A program made the position numbers and the translations under genes. The notes below the pieces were generated by a model that saw only the letters and a list, made by a program, of their open reading frames with translations, was not told the origin of the DNA and searched no databases. A stretch of 5,723 bases of DNA. Origin: HGM04593 sp964485215 (lineage in GTDB: Bacteria > Bacteroidota > Bacteroidia > Bacteroidales > Bacteroidaceae). The stretch spans positions 1 through 5,723 of the forward strand of contig CAZAIM010000124.1 in NCBI GenBank assembly GCA_964485215.1. The letters run 5' to 3'. Shown here piece by piece: positions 1 to 5,723 of the stretch. Each line of letters begins with the position of its first letter. Position 1 is the stretch's first letter.

Positions 1-60
1 GAGGGGGACCGCTTGCGGTGGAGGAGTAAAATTATATCGAACTCACGTTATTTTAGGCTG
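1..60. repeat. Candidate edge of a dispersed intergenic repeat (partial)
   Basis: This stretch lies beyond the secG terminator and holds no gene I can support. It starts with a purine-rich run, then an inverted repeat at 8-19 (ACCGC, spacer TT, GCGGT), then a GGAGGAG run at 20-26 and an A/T-rich tail to about 55. The G/A-rich and C-rich blocks around a small hairpin resemble short repeats I recall between genes in Bacteroides and Prevotella. That resemblance is from memory and has not been checked. Only one copy is visible, so repeat status cannot be shown from the window. It could equally be ordinary intergenic DNA or the 3' flank of a neighbouring gene. Confidence 0.3.
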
Positions 61-99
61 AACATTACGGCTCTCTGCGAGGACGCGACAGGAGACAAC

Positions 100-132
100 A
101 AAAAATGGAAGTGTGACTATACACACTCCCAT
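100..132 (-). terminator. Rho-independent terminator after secG
   Basis: Read on the minus strand this is a stem with arms at 122-132 and 105-115 and a 6-nt loop at 116-121. Six pairs (AGTGTG with CACACT) sit next to the loop, then one mismatch (109/128), then four more pairs. The ascending arm is followed by a run of six T (100-105, A on the plus strand). It lies about 55 nt past the secG stop codon and points the right way to end the regulator-lptE-TPR-secG transcript. A second, smaller hairpin (155-174; ACGTT, loop TCAG, AACGT, plus two outer GC pairs beyond a mismatch) sits between the stop codon and the terminator and has no T-tract. Confidence 0.75.
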
Positions 133-186
133 ATACACTTGAATCGCTTATATTGCTACGTTCTGAAACGTCGCAGGGACTTTCCG

Positions 187-408
187 TTACTTCAAAGCGT
201 ATGCAGCAACAACGCTAAGCACAACCATAAGACCAGCAAGTGTCCAGGTTGCCTTCTCCAAGAAGTCGGTTGTCTTTCTCACGCCCATAATCTGATTCGA
301 GGATGCAAAACCGGATGCAAGACCACCACCCTTTGAATTCTGAATCAAAACTATGAGACACATCAAAACTGCAACAATAACCAGCAATACTACTACCAAC
401 TGAAACAT
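187..408 (-). CDS. secG: SecG, preprotein translocase subunit
   Basis: SecG is the small accessory subunit of the SecYEG channel in the inner membrane. It stimulates SecA-driven export of unfolded proteins. The product has 73 residues, a normal size for SecG. It has a hydrophobic N-terminal helix (about residues 2-22), then the family signature QNSKGGGL (about 23-30) with a Gly/Ser/Ala-rich cytosolic loop (to about 50), and a second membrane helix (about 54-71). The ATG at 406-408 is one base after the TAA of the upstream TPR gene (TAAtATG). An AAAAAAGG stretch lies just before the ATG, inside the end of that gene, so translation is probably coupled. It is the last gene of the unit and a hairpin terminator follows. 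The identification is firm. Confidence 0.95.
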   Translation of the reverse strand: MFQLVVVLLVIVAVLMCLIVLIQNSKGGGLASGFASSNQIMGVRKTTDFLEKATWTLAGLMVVLSVVAAYALK

Positions 409-409
409 A

Positions 410-1123
410 TTATTCCTTTTTTGTATGTTTTACTATTTTTTCTAAAAATCTTATTTGGTCTGCAAAGTAACGATTTTTATTCGGATATTCCAAATATAAT
501 CGTTTAATTATTTCAAGAGCCTTGTCATATTTTCCCTGTTTTACATAAATATTTGCCAAAGTCTCCGTAAAGAAAGACGGTTCAGCCGGGGCAGCCTCGG
601 CGGGTCCGGAAGATTCCGAAGCCGCAGGCACGGCATCTTCGCCCAAATCGAGCGTAATGCGCTCATTCCCGCATGAAAGGAATTCATCTATCAGTTCCTG
701 CCCTCTCAATGCCGGAACAGGCTCTTTCTGTTCTGGAGTATTCTTCAGGTAAGCCGACACATAGTCTACAGCAGCAGCACCCTCAGCCTCAAGCGAGAAC
801 GAGTCGGCCGGCAAGGTTCCGAGGAAGGCATCGATGAGAGACATCGTCCTGTCTACCGGAATATCTTCGGGAGCATCATCGATGTTCTCCGACGTTCCAT
901 ACCCGGCCATCAATTCAAATATAGGCCAACGACACTTTAGATAGAGAGCAGCCTTGCGCATCTCCTTGCCGAAATCAATATCGTGAAGCAAATAAAGATT
1001 CTTCAGCATAAGCAGCCTTGCGACATCAAAGCCAGGATGCCTGCTGACAATCATACGCAGTTCATAGAGCGTGTCGCGGTTCAACTGCTCGGGATGCAAT
1101 ATGTAGAATGAGAGATTTTCCAT
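410..1123 (-). CDS. TPR-containing protein of unknown function between lptE and secG
   Basis: I do not recognise a named gene. The frame opens at 1165, but I prefer the ATG at 1121-1123. It lies one base after the lptE stop (TAAcATG), matches the TAAtATG junction with secG downstream, and avoids a 41-nt overlap with lptE. That gives 237 residues. The N-terminal 75 residues are helical in character (MENLSFYILHPEQL start). A low-complexity Ala/Pro/Ser/Glu linker covers about 160-183. One clear TPR-like unit follows at about 184-217 (A-x-IYVKQGKYDKALEI, then YPN). There is a lysine-rich end. LIDAFL (96-101) and LIDEFL (144-149) are two copies of a short motif. I see no signal peptide or membrane segment, so it is probably cytosolic. 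A TPR suggests a protein partner, and the neighbours hint at envelope biogenesis, but no function can be assigned. Confidence 0.85.
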   Translation of the reverse strand: MENLSFYILHPEQLNRDTLYELRMIVSRHPGFDVARLLMLKNLYLLHDIDFGKEMRKAALYLKCRWPIFELMAGYGTSENIDDAPEDIPVDRTMSLIDAFLGTLPADSFSLEAEGAAAVDYVSAYLKNTPEQKEPVPALRGQELIDEFLSCGNERITLDLGEDAVPAASESSGPAEAAPAEPSFFTETLANIYVKQGKYDKALEIIKRLYLEYPNKNRYFADQIRFLEKIVKHTKKE

Positions 1124-1124
1124 G

Positions 1125-1649
1125 TTACCAATTGGCGACAGCAGCGTTGAATATAGCCTCGACAATCTCCTTAATCATCTGCTCCACAAGTTCCTCCTGT
1201 ACGGAGTCGAGCGATTGAGTTGCATCGAAGTCGCGTGTTGCGCTGAACTGACGTTCAAAGTCCTCGTCATGGTTTGTATTGTTTGTAAAACGGACATTGA
1301 CCGTCATCTTCAACTGAACCATAGACGAGTAGCCATCCGATGAAATCGACTTGTTGAACTGGTCATAAGCAGTTATCTCACCCGAGAAATGCAAGTCGCC
1401 GCCACGTGTCACCTGCTGCAGTTTTGTCTGTTGCACAAAAGCATCGACCAAAGCCTCGTTGAACATTGTAGCCATTGGCCCCCACTGGTAGGCTGCACGG
1501 TTCTGGAACTGGTCGAAAGAGATTGTCTTTACCTTAGTATAATCTATTGAAGCTCCTGAGAACTTGTAGCTTACCTTGCAGCCGACAAAAACAAGCACCG
1601 CACAAAGCAGCAACATCTTCCCTTTGCGTATGAAATCATTCAATGCCAT
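1125..1649 (-). CDS. lptE: LptE-like LPS-assembly lipoprotein
   Basis: LptE is an outer-membrane lipoprotein that plugs the LptD barrel and helps insert lipopolysaccharide into the outer leaflet. The product is 174 residues. It has a basic n-region (FIRKGK, 6-11), a hydrophobic core (12-22), and a lipobox-like FVGC with the lipidated cysteine at residue 24. Phe at position -3 is a little unusual. The mature start CKVSYKFSGASI and the following I-x-F-x-x-NRAAY region fit the Bacteroidetes LptE family as I know it. The residues after Cys24 (KVSYKF) lack the acidic surface-export signal of Bacteroidetes surface lipoproteins, which fits a periplasm-facing protein. Its ATG overlaps the end of the upstream regulator gene by 14 nt, so translation is probably coupled. 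The ATG at Met12 is less likely because it would lose the basic n-region. LptD is not in the window. Confidence 0.88.
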   Translation of the reverse strand: MALNDFIRKGKMLLLCAVLVFVGCKVSYKFSGASIDYTKVKTISFDQFQNRAAYQWGPMATMFNEALVDAFVQQTKLQQVTRGGDLHFSGEITAYDQFNKSISSDGYSSMVQLKMTVNVRFTNNTNHDEDFERQFSATRDFDATQSLDSVQEELVEQMIKEIVEAIFNAAVANW

Positions 1650-2862
1650 ATTCCTTTATTTTTCTGTATAGTGTACGTTCCGAAATGTTCAGTTCCCTGG
1701 CCGCATTCCTCCGCTTTCCCTTGTTGCGTTCCAAGGCAGCCATAATAGTCCTCTTCTCAACATCGTTGAGCGAGAGTGTCTCCTCCACATACTCATCGGC
1801 AACGTGAACCACAGGGTCTACATTCACCGTCGGATGCTGCAACTGCACTTGGGGCAACGGATGCTGCAGCACCGGAACCTCATGGGCTTCGGCGTAATAG
1901 CGAAGGCCATCATTCTCCTCACGCGAAGCACGCAGATTCTCTATCTGGTTCTTCAGTTCAGTGATATCGCGGCGCATATCAAAAAGCACACTGTAGAGAA
2001 TCTCCCTCTCACTCTCAAAAGTCTTCTTGTCTGTTCCTCTCTGCCCTGCGAACATTGGCAAGTTGTTCTTTGGCAAAGGAGGCAGATAATGAGCCAGTAC
2101 ATCCCCGTCCACATCGCGGTTAAGTTCAAGAATGGATATCTGCTCTGAGACATTCTTCAACTGGCGTATATTTCCCGGCCAAGGATAATTGACCAAGGCA
2201 TTCTTTGCACTTTCGTCAAGTTCTATTTTAGGAACCTTGTATTTTGTAGCAAAGTCCATTGCAAACTTCATGAAAAGCAGAATAACATCGTTGCCACGCT
2301 TGCGCAATGGCGGGACATTTATAGGCACTGTATTAAGGCGGTAGTAAAGATCCTCACGGAAACGTCCCTCAGCTATAGCTTCGGGCAGGTTTACGTTGGT
2401 AGCGCACACAATGCGCACGTCGGTCTTCTCAACGTCCGATGAACCGACCCGCAGGAACTCACCATTCTCGAGCACGCGCAGCAAGCGCGCCTGGGTCGAA
2501 AGAGGCAGTTCTGCAACCTCGTCAAGGAATATAGTACCTCCATTAGCCTCGCTGAAGTATCCCTTGCGTTCATTGACAGCACCGGTAAAGGCACCCTTCA
2601 CATGGCCGAAGAGTTCGGAATCTATCGTTCCTTCCGGTATCGCTCCACAGTTTACAGCAATGTATTTTCCGTGCTTGCGCACGCTGTTCGTATGTATTAT
2701 CTTGGGGAAAAATTCCTTTCCCACACCACTCTCACCGGTTATGAGAACCGTGAGGTCTGTGTGAGCAACCTGTATTGCCGTATCTATCGCACGGAGCAAT
2801 GCCGGGTCATTGCCAATAATCCCGAACTGCAGCTTTACCGCTCTAACCTTTGTCGAATCCAT
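1636..2862 (-). CDS. Sigma-54-dependent transcriptional activator (AAA+ and Fis-type HTH, no receiver domain)
   Basis: This is a bacterial enhancer-binding protein that uses ATP hydrolysis to open promoters held by sigma-54 RNA polymerase. The 408-residue product begins almost directly with the AAA+ domain (about 13-250). Walker A is GESGVGKE (43-50), the sigma-54 contact loop GAFTGA is intact (90-95), Walker B is GGTIFLDE (108-115), the putative arginine-finger region is FREDLYYRLN (168-177), and the sensor II region is WPGNIRQL (228-235). A charged, coiled-coil-like stretch follows (about 281-316), then a His/Pro/Gln-rich linker (about 325-355), then a Fis-type helix-turn-helix (about 366-407, ending NISERTLYRKIKEYG). 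There is no N-terminal response-regulator, GAF or PAS domain, so activity is probably set by another protein, by binding to the linker, or by expression level. It is the first gene of the unit with lptE, the TPR gene and secG. Target promoters are not evident here. Confidence 0.93.
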   Translation of the reverse strand: MDSTKVRAVKLQFGIIGNDPALLRAIDTAIQVAHTDLTVLITGESGVGKEFFPKIIHTNSVRKHGKYIAVNCGAIPEGTIDSELFGHVKGAFTGAVNERKGYFSEANGGTIFLDEVAELPLSTQARLLRVLENGEFLRVGSSDVEKTDVRIVCATNVNLPEAIAEGRFREDLYYRLNTVPINVPPLRKRGNDVILLFMKFAMDFATKYKVPKIELDESAKNALVNYPWPGNIRQLKNVSEQISILELNRDVDGDVLAHYLPPLPKNNLPMFAGQRGTDKKTFESEREILYSVLFDMRRDITELKNQIENLRASREENDGLRYYAEAHEVPVLQHPLPQVQLQHPTVNVDPVVHVADEYVEETLSLNDVEKRTIMAALERNKGKRRNAARELNISERTLYRKIKEYGIE

Positions 2863-2880
2863 AGTCTACTCATTTGCTGA

Positions 2881-2913
2881 CAAAATTACACATTAAATAT
2901 CAAAAACGGGCAA
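2881..2913 (-). promoter_or_regulatory. Bacteroidetes-type promoter for the regulator-lptE-TPR-secG unit
   Basis: On the minus strand, TAATTTTG (2881-2888) is an exact match to the Bacteroidetes primary-sigma -7 element TAnnTTTG. A TTG (2911-2913) lies 22 nt upstream and could serve as the -33 element, which is at the long end of the usual spacing. Transcription would start roughly 10 nt before the regulator ATG at 2860-2862, giving a very short leader. No Shine-Dalgarno is seen in that leader, as is common in this phylum. No sigma-54 -24/-12 pair is visible in this gap, so the regulator does not obviously activate its own promoter. Confidence 0.55.
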
Positions 2914-2951
2914 TTATGGCAGACTTTTTCTTATAAATTCAAAACAGTCGA

Positions 2952-4814
2952 TTAGAATGGAAAAAGCAACGGGAGTACAAGAATCATAACTATGCCCAGT
3001 ATTATCTGCAACGGCAAGCCAACCTTTATATAATCGGAGAACTTATACTGGCCGGCAGGCATCACAAGCGCGTTAGGAGGTGTTGAGAACGGTGAAGCAA
3101 AACACAGGCTTGCACCCAACGTCACCGCAAAGAGCAGAGGTACAGGGTTTACTTCGGCCAGTTTAGCACAGCTCATGGCAATAGGAGCCATAAGCACTGC
3201 CGTAGCAGTGTTGCTTATGAACATAGTAAGAAGCGATGTCACAAAGTATATTCCGGCAAGCAGCAGCAAAGGACTGTAGCCTCCAAGCGACGATGCCAAT
3301 GTATTTGATATCCATGCCGCCACGCCGGTCTTCTCGAGTGCCGTAGACATAGGCATCATCGCACCAATGAGTACAACACTTTCCCAGTTGATAGTCTTAT
3401 AGGCCGCCTCAACATTTCTGAAGCATCCTGTAAGCACCATTAGCAAGCCGGCTATCATAACTGCAGTGACAGGCTTTATTGGAATAAAGTCAAACACCAT
3501 CACGGCAATCATGGCAACCATTATCACAGCTGCAACAGGAGCCTTGTAGTCGAGTGTAACCTTTGCAGCCTCCTCGAGCGGACGGCCAACCACAATCCAC
3601 TCATTGGTTTCCTTTTCCAGTCCGGCAATGTTCTCCCATGTTCCCTGCACAAGCAACACATCGCCCGAATGTATCTTCTCATCGGCAATACCCTCAAGAA
3701 TATACTTGTTCTTACGGCATATGCCAAGCACGCTGACATTATATTTGGTACGGAACTCAACCTCTTTTATCGATTTGTTCACTACTGTTGACGAAGGCAT
3801 AAGAACAATCTCGGCAACACCAATATCATAGAAGTCGAAACCGCTCTTGCCTGCTCCCTCTTCGTCGGGCATTACCACAAGTGAATAATCATTCGCAAAA
3901 CGCTCTACTGCATCCCAACTGCCCGACATATATAGAATATCGTCGGAACGCAGCAATGTGTCGGGGTCGGCAGCCTTCTGCACAACATTCTTCGAAAGTA
4001 TATTGCGCTGGCCACGTTCCACACTACGCACCTCAATGACATTAAGGCCATATGCTCCACGAATGTTCAGTTCGCCAATCATCTTGCCCGAGACTGGAGA
4101 ATTCCTGGAAACCGTCAATCGGTAGAGATTGTTGACTATACCATACTCCTTTACCAGGCTCTTGAGCGATTTTCCACTGCTCGCGCTGGCACCGCTGAGA
4201 GCACCGGGTTTAGAAAGAAACTTCTTGCTTAAAGGCAACAGGAGCAATGCACCGGTCACCGCACATATGACACCTACGGGCAGAAAGGTAAAGAAACCGA
4301 GACCATCGTAACCGCCCTTTATCAATTCCTCGTTAATGATGATGTTAGGAGGAGTACCGATTAGAGTCATCATACCGCTCATACTGCTTGCAAATGCCAA
4401 CGGCATAAGCAAACGGCTAGGATTCATCTTGACACTCATTGCCATACTCACCACTATCGGTATCATTATGGCAACAGTTCCGGTGTTGCTCACAAAGGCA
4501 CCCATAAGGGATGTCACCACCATGACAAGTACAAAAAGCCTTGTTTCACTATGCCCTGCAAGCTTCATGAGCTTTGAGCTTATCATCTTGGCAAGACCTG
4601 TCTGGAAGATTGCACCGCCCACGACAAACAGCCCTATCATCATTATAAGCGCAGTACTCGAAAAACCGGCCAATGCCTCATTCGGCTCAAGCACACCCGA
4701 CACAATCAGCCCCACAAGGGCACACAAAGCCACAATATCAGAACGTATCTTGCCGCCTATGAAAAATACAACCGACAGCAACAGGATACCCAAAGTCAAA
4801 ATCTTATCTACCAT
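2952..4814 (-). CDS. SLC13/DASS-family anion transporter with two RCK_C domains
   Basis: This is an inner-membrane transporter of the divalent-anion:sodium symporter (SLC13/ArsB-NhaD-like) group. Relatives carry dicarboxylates, sulfate or similar anions, and the substrate here is unknown. The 620-residue protein has two pseudo-repeated membrane halves (about 1-200 and 425-620). Each carries the family hallmarks: an SNT substrate/ion-site motif (109-111 and 534-536) and a TPPN motif (154-157 and 578-581). Between the halves lie two cytosolic RCK_C/TrkA_C domains (about 226-316 and 325-410), normally ligand-sensing modules. This is a known architecture for the family. The length is as expected and nothing is truncated. 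The ATG at 4812-4814 is preceded by AAGG about 6 nt upstream. It follows panCD on the same strand after 228 bp and probably has its own promoter. Confidence 0.9.
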   Translation of the reverse strand: MVDKILTLGILLLSVVFFIGGKIRSDIVALCALVGLIVSGVLEPNEALAGFSSTALIMMIGLFVVGGAIFQTGLAKMISSKLMKLAGHSETRLFVLVMVVTSLMGAFVSNTGTVAIMIPIVVSMAMSVKMNPSRLLMPLAFASSMSGMMTLIGTPPNIIINEELIKGGYDGLGFFTFLPVGVICAVTGALLLLPLSKKFLSKPGALSGASASSGKSLKSLVKEYGIVNNLYRLTVSRNSPVSGKMIGELNIRGAYGLNVIEVRSVERGQRNILSKNVVQKAADPDTLLRSDDILYMSGSWDAVERFANDYSLVVMPDEEGAGKSGFDFYDIGVAEIVLMPSSTVVNKSIKEVEFRTKYNVSVLGICRKNKYILEGIADEKIHSGDVLLVQGTWENIAGLEKETNEWIVVGRPLEEAAKVTLDYKAPVAAVIMVAMIAVMVFDFIPIKPVTAVMIAGLLMVLTGCFRNVEAAYKTINWESVVLIGAMMPMSTALEKTGVAAWISNTLASSLGGYSPLLLLAGIYFVTSLLTMFISNTATAVLMAPIAMSCAKLAEVNPVPLLFAVTLGASLCFASPFSTPPNALVMPAGQYKFSDYIKVGLPLQIILGIVMILVLPLLFPF

Positions 4815-4855
4815 CCTTTACCTTAGTATATAACCGTTATTTTCGTGAACAAACG

Positions 4856-4863
4856 CGAAGATA
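4856..4863 (-). promoter_or_regulatory. Possible -7 promoter element for the SLC13 gene
   Basis: The minus-strand sequence TATCTTCG differs at one base from the Bacteroidetes TAnnTTTG element. It would place the start about 35 nt upstream of the transporter ATG, a typical leader length. No clear TTG is found at the -33 distance, so the call is weak. The 228-bp gap after panD supports a separate promoter somewhere in this region. Confidence 0.35.
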
Positions 4864-5020
4864 CAAAGAACTTGCGTAATAACGACAGGATATTGATAAA
4901 ATTTAACAAGCAGTGATATATAAACCATTTTACGGGCACAGTGTCTTTCCTGAGAAAAAGCAGACAAACAGAACAGCCCATTTACATCAGAATAAAGAAA
5001 AAATCAGATTTCCTTCCAGT

Positions 5021-5039
5021 GCCCGCATCCTCGGCAGGC
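5021..5039 (-). other. Hairpin just after panD
   Basis: On the minus strand GCCTGC and GCGGGC pair over six positions, with one G-U pair, around a 7-nt loop (CGAGGAT). It begins 3 nt after the panD stop codon. No T-tract follows directly (the nearest run is about 20 nt on), so it could slow 3' decay or act as a poor terminator. It may also be a chance structure. Confidence 0.35.
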
Positions 5040-5042
5040 TTT

Positions 5043-5387
5043 TCAAATTCTATTATGCCTGTCCGGAATAATTACCTTAGGTTTGAACGCCATAGCCTCT
5101 TCGGGTGTCATAGAAGCATATGCCATAATGATAACCACATCACCGGGCTGGAACTTGTGTGCTGCCGCACCGTTAAGGCATATTACCCCTGAACCGGCAT
5201 CACCCTTGATAATATATGTAACAATACGTTCACCATTGCTGTTGTTCACAACGTGTACCTGTTCCCCTTCAACCATTCCAACAGCATCCATCAATGATTC
5301 ATCAATGGTAATGCTGCCCATATAATGAAGGTTTGCTTCGGTTACCGTAGCACAATGTATCTTCGACTTCAGCATATTCAACAACAT
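5043..5387 (-). CDS. panD: PanD, aspartate 1-decarboxylase precursor
   Basis: PanD decarboxylates L-aspartate to beta-alanine for pantothenate synthesis in the cytosol. It is made as an inactive proenzyme that cleaves itself at Gly-Ser, turning the serine into a pyruvoyl cofactor. With the start chosen here, the cleavage site is Gly24-Ser25 (HYMGS), the same numbering as in E. coli PanD. Other expected residues are also in register: Lys9, His11, Tyr22, Arg54, Thr57, Tyr58 and Asn72, followed by GAAAH (73-77). The length of 114 residues is slightly below the E. coli 126 and is within the family range. The ATG at 5385-5387 is supported by a strong AGGAGG 10 nt upstream; Met5 would lie 22 nt from it. 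The gene follows panC after 26 nt, so the two are probably cotranscribed. The identification is firm. Confidence 0.96.
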   Translation of the reverse strand: MLLNMLKSKIHCATVTEANLHYMGSITIDESLMDAVGMVEGEQVHVVNNSNGERIVTYIIKGDAGSGVICLNGAAAHKFQPGDVVIIMAYASMTPEEAMAFKPKVIIPDRHNRI

Positions 5388-5397
5388 AGCCTACTCT

Positions 5398-5403
5398 CCT
5401 CCT
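5398..5403 (-). promoter_or_regulatory. panD: Strong Shine-Dalgarno for panD
   Basis: The minus strand reads AGAGGAGGAG in the 26-nt gap between panC and panD, with AGGAGG ending 10 nt before the ATG. It fixes the panD start at 5387 rather than the in-frame ATG at 5375. Such a complete Shine-Dalgarno is uncommon in Bacteroidetes and stands out against the other starts in this window. Confidence 0.6.
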
Positions 5404-5413
5404 CTACAAATAT

Positions 5414-5723
5414 TTATCCTTTATATCTAATATTATCTATCAAACGCACCTTTCCACAGAAAAGCGCGATGCAGCCTACGACATACTCGCTGTCGCCCCA
5501 CTCCTCAATCTCCTGCAGCGTGTTTCCATCCACTATGCGGTAATATTCCAGGTCAAGACCGGGAGTGTCGTTAATAATATCTTCTACAAAAGCCTTTGTC
5601 GCAGCCAGCGAGTTCACTTCTGCAAAACCGACACTTGCAAACAAGGCACTTGATATTGCTAACGCACGCTCACGTTCATCCTCAGACAGAAGAGTATTAC
5701 GGCTGCTCATGGCAAGACCATCC
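5414..5723 (-). CDS. panC: PanC, pantothenate synthetase (C-terminal part, cut by window edge)
   Basis: PanC joins pantoate and beta-alanine, using ATP through a pantoyl-adenylate intermediate, to give pantothenate. Only the last 102 or so residues are in the window. The full enzyme is about 280 residues, so the start lies outside. The frame stays open to the edge and begins with DGLAMSSRN, the conserved ATP-binding-site stretch (the KMSKS-like region) of the family. The product ends with VRLIDNIRY, the usual PanC C-terminal strand. The ATG at 5708-5710 is the internal Met of this motif and not the real start. The end of the gene is intact, and panD, which makes its beta-alanine substrate, begins 26 nt downstream. 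Confidence 0.95.
   Translation of the reverse strand, partial: DGLAMSSRNTLLSEDERERALAISSALFASVGFAEVNSLAATKAFVEDIINDTPGLDLEYYRIVDGNTLQEIEEWGDSEYVVGCIALFCGKVRLIDNIRYKG

Larger units (their letters stand above)
4815..5042. other. Intergenic region between panD and the SLC13 gene
   Basis: I find no gene here; the plus-strand frame through it lacks any recognisable feature. Next to the panD stop there is a 6-bp hairpin (5021-5039; minus-strand GCCTGC, 7-nt loop, GCGGGC, one G-U pair). A T-run follows only about 20 nt later (T6 at 4998-5003), too far for a standard terminator. CGGGCAC (4934-4940) and its complement GTGCCCG (5019-5025) form a 7-bp inverted pair about 80 nt apart. A candidate promoter for the transporter gene lies at 4856-4863. 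The rest is A/T-rich. Confidence 0.5.

Noticed and set aside
1..186. tRNA or other RNA gene downstream of secG
   Set aside because: No cloverleaf, T-loop consensus (GGTTCRA) or CCA end could be found on either strand.
13..336. Plus-strand open frame of 107 codons
   Set aside because: It runs antisense across most of secG and through the terminator hairpin. The product is rich in Cys, His and Arg with no domain pattern.
2396..2764. Plus-strand open frame of 122 codons opposite the sigma-54 activator
   Set aside because: It is antisense to the Walker A, GAFTGA and Walker B region, has no recognisable family features, and is a shadow of the conserved gene.
2922..2949. Possible terminator after the SLC13 gene (GACT/AGTC arms with T/A pairs)
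   Set aside because: Only four pairs plus three A-T pairs around a mismatch, a large loop, and no T-tract following on the minus strand.
2863..2951. Sigma-54 (-24/-12) promoter upstream of the activator gene
   Set aside because: I looked for a GG-N10-GC core here and in 4815-5042 and saw none with acceptable flanks. The TAnnTTTG element explains the promoter better.
4336..4833. Plus-strand open frame of 165 codons opposite the SLC13 gene
   Set aside because: It is fully antisense to the conserved membrane half with the SNT and TPPN motifs. Its hydrophobic look is the mirror of membrane-helix codons.
4941..5192. Plus-strand frame covering the panD-transporter gap
   Set aside because: Its second half is antisense to panD and its first half has no recognisable features or start signal.
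5414..5710. A short 98-residue protein starting at 5710
   Set aside because: The frame stays open upstream and reads DGLA before this Met, matching the internal PanC motif DGLAMSSRN, so it is the tail of a longer gene.

Overview
The window reads as a chromosomal core region of a Bacteroidales bacterium, most like Prevotella or Bacteroides. The grounds are the gene order (sigma-54 activator, lptE, TPR protein, secG), a TAnnTTTG promoter element, mostly weak Shine-Dalgarno sequences, and the Bacteroidetes-type LptE and SecG sequences. The genus call is an inference. All six genes lie on the minus strand, so transcription runs from the high-coordinate end to the low one.

In transcription order: (1) the 3' end of panC (pantothenate synthetase, cut by the window edge), followed 26 nt later by a complete panD (aspartate decarboxylase). 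Together they supply beta-alanine and condense it with pantoate to make pantothenate, the coenzyme A precursor. (2) A 228-bp intergenic stretch with a hairpin next to panD and a possible promoter for the next gene. (3) A 620-residue SLC13/DASS-type membrane transporter with two cytosolic RCK_C (TrkA_C) domains between its two membrane halves. (4) An 88-bp... more exactly 89-bp gap carrying a good Bacteroidetes promoter. (5) A tightly packed four-gene unit: a sigma-54 activator with no receiver domain, lptE (outer-membrane LPS assembly lipoprotein), a poorly characterised TPR protein, and secG (Sec translocon). The junctions are a 14-nt overlap and then two single-base gaps (TAAcATG and TAAtATG). 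A hairpin plus T-tract about 55 nt past secG closes the unit.

The first ~60 bases lie outside any gene I can support. They resemble the edge of a dispersed intergenic repeat, but this rests on memory and needs a genome search.

I see no mobile element with a transposase, no CRISPR array, no RNA gene and no clear novel defence or biosynthetic system. The points most worth a second look are the pairing of a sigma-54 activator with envelope biogenesis genes, the uncharacterised TPR protein with its repeated LID(A/E)FL motif, and the candidate repeat at the left edge.
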